This document shows, piece after piece, positions 63,182 through 64,000 of a stretch of 64,000 bases of DNA. Every line of letters begins with the position of its first letter. Position 1 is the stretch's first letter. The notes beneath the pieces are model-generated. The model was not told where the DNA came from and searched no databases. It saw only the letters and a program-made list of their open reading frames with translations. The stretch lies in the NCBI RefSeq assembly GCF_003865405.1, contig NZ_RQVQ01000006.1, forward strand, positions 61,066 through 125,065, read 5' to 3'. A program made the translations under genes and the position numbers. This DNA comes from Paenimyroides tangerinum. Lineage in GTDB: Bacteria > Bacteroidota > Bacteroidia > Flavobacteriales > Flavobacteriaceae.

Positions 63182-63763
63182 ATGAAAAAAGTAATTTTAG
63201 CAGTAATCGCTTTAACTGCATTCGCTGCAAACGCACAAGATGGATTTAAAGGTAAATGGTTTTTAATGGGACAAGTAAATTTTTCCTCAACAGTAACCCC
63301 AAAAACTGATTTAACAGCAAAAACAACGACTTCTTCTTTTACAGTTCTGCCAGCTGTTGGTACTTTTATAGCTCCGACAACTGCAGTTGGATTAGCAATA
63401 GGTTATACTGGTGAATCTGCAAAAGCGGACGGAGGAGATAAAGTAAATGGTGGTACTTTTATTGTACAACCTTTAGCTAGAAAATATTGGGGAGTTACAG
63501 ATAACTTTTTGTTATTTGGTGAAGCAGCAGTTCCATTAAAATTTGCTAAATACGGTGAAGCTAAAGCTTCTTCAGTTGGTGTAAATGTTGGTGTTGGTAT
63601 GGATTATTTCATAACTGGTAATTGGTCTGTTGAGGCAAAACTAGGAGTTTTAGGTTGGGAAAGTGCTAAACCTAAAGGTGGAGATGCAACAACAACTTTC
63701 GGATTAGATGTTAATTCTGGATTACTTAATGGTCTTTCGTTAGGAGTTAAATACGTATTTTAA
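63182..63763 (+). CDS. Outer-membrane beta-barrel protein (porin-like)
   Basis: A 193-residue protein from ATG 63182 (MKKVILAVIALTAFAANAQ-D, signal peptide). The mature part alternates hydrophobic and polar residues in eight or so strands and ends in an aromatic residue (SLGVKYVF), the outer-membrane insertion signature. It belongs to the small OmpA/OmpW-like barrels of Bacteroidota; function unknown. The longer frame from 63149 lacks a sensible start. Confidence 0.82.
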   Translation: MKKVILAVIALTAFAANAQDGFKGKWFLMGQVNFSSTVTPKTDLTAKTTTSSFTVLPAVGTFIAPTTAVGLAIGYTGESAKADGGDKVNGGTFIVQPLARKYWGVTDNFLLFGEAAVPLKFAKYGEAKASSVGVNVGVGMDYFITGNWSVEAKLGVLGWESAKPKGGDATTTFGLDVNSGLLNGLSLGVKYVF

Positions 63764-63824
63764 TTCTCTTTAAATTAAAAAATAAGCTTATACTTTATAT
63801 TATTATTACAGAATTTAAGTATTT

Positions 63825-63859
63825 AAAAAGGTTTGACTTTATGAGTTAGACCTTTTTTT
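63825..63859 (+). terminator. Terminator after the outer-membrane barrel gene
   Basis: The arms AAAGGTTTGAC and GTTAGACCTTT (with G-T pairs) and a T-run, about 60 nt after the stop. Confidence 0.65.
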
Positions 63860-63885
63860 GTATATTTAAAACAAAACCATTTGAT

Positions 63886-64000
63886 ATGCCAAAATTTATA
63901 CTTATTTTTTTTACTTTGTTTATTATTCAGATGAATTCTCAAGTTTTGAATGGAAAAATTATTGATTCTAATACAAAGCTACCTTTAGAAAGCGCTTCTG
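63886..64000 (+). CDS. Exported protein with carboxypeptidase-like regulatory domain, 5' part
   Basis: ATG 63886 begins MPKFILIFFTLFIIQMNSQ, a signal peptide, then VLNGKIIDSNTKLPLESAS, the typical opening of the CarboxypepD_reg-like module found at the start of many TonB-dependent receptors and other exported proteins of Bacteroidota. The window ends after 38 codons, so the main domain is not seen. Confidence 0.7.
   Translation, partial: MPKFILIFFTLFIIQMNSQVLNGKIIDSNTKLPLESAS

Overview
The window looks like chromosomal DNA of a member of the Flavobacteriaceae (Bacteroidota). The base composition is AT-rich. Promoters of the Bacteroidota type (TTG, about 19 nt, TAnnTTTG) can be read, for example upstream of rplM and greA. 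Shine-Dalgarno sequences are mostly absent. Many lipoproteins carry a Bacteroidota-style signal peptide, one protein carries a type IX secretion (T9SS) C-terminal sorting domain, and Hcp/VgrG are of the Bacteroidota type VI (T6SS-iii) kind. I cannot name the genus with certainty; Flavobacterium, Myroides or a close relative fits.

Layout. 0-9 kb: housekeeping and envelope genes (C1 peptidase end, MscS channel, M48 membrane protease, dusB, pirin, OsmC, lepA). lepA is preceded by a structured dispersed element. 9-16.2 kb: a minus-strand polyamine-like operon in the order speD, DUF4178, DUF350, membrane SpeE-like enzyme, Tat-exported FAD oxidoreductase, polytopic membrane protein. A DUF3667 gene sits beyond its end between two copies of the 3' tail of the last operon gene. 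16.3-23 kb: two identical tRNA-Gly(TCC) genes, then a MarR-type regulator with a palindromic operator and a complete tripartite RND efflux pump. 23-25.4 kb: polysaccharide deacetylase, an atypical thioredoxin and a metallophosphoesterase.

25.9-37.8 kb is an accessory island: Hcp (TssD), VgrG, a VgrG-linked putative cargo protein, then lipoproteins, a duplicated VgrG tail, a truncated DUF2235/Tle1-like effector and several frameshifted genes. No T6SS structural genes are present, so this is an orphan payload locus that appears to be turning over and decaying.

37.8-49 kb: polA, rplM-rpsI, rpsB, tsf, a dicarboxylate/amino acid symporter, tag, a queuosine-precursor transporter and a T9SS cargo protein. 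49-59 kb: aat, a DUF3127 protein with an SSB-like tail, a flavin reductase, an orphan histidine kinase, HIT protein, greA with a terminator in its leader, a TonB receptor behind a TPP riboswitch, arfB and a phosphopantetheinyl transferase. 59-64 kb: ahcY, a CrtC/AttH-like protein translationally overlapped with a large three-domain membrane enzyme (ICMT-like methyltransferase, PAP2-like, Lgt-like), an outer-membrane barrel protein and the start of another exported protein.

Most worth a second look: the polyamine-like operon, the three-domain membrane lipid enzyme, the decaying T6SS payload island, the dispersed structured elements, and the greA leader terminator. Assignments come from reading the translated sequence and recalled family motifs; no database search was run.
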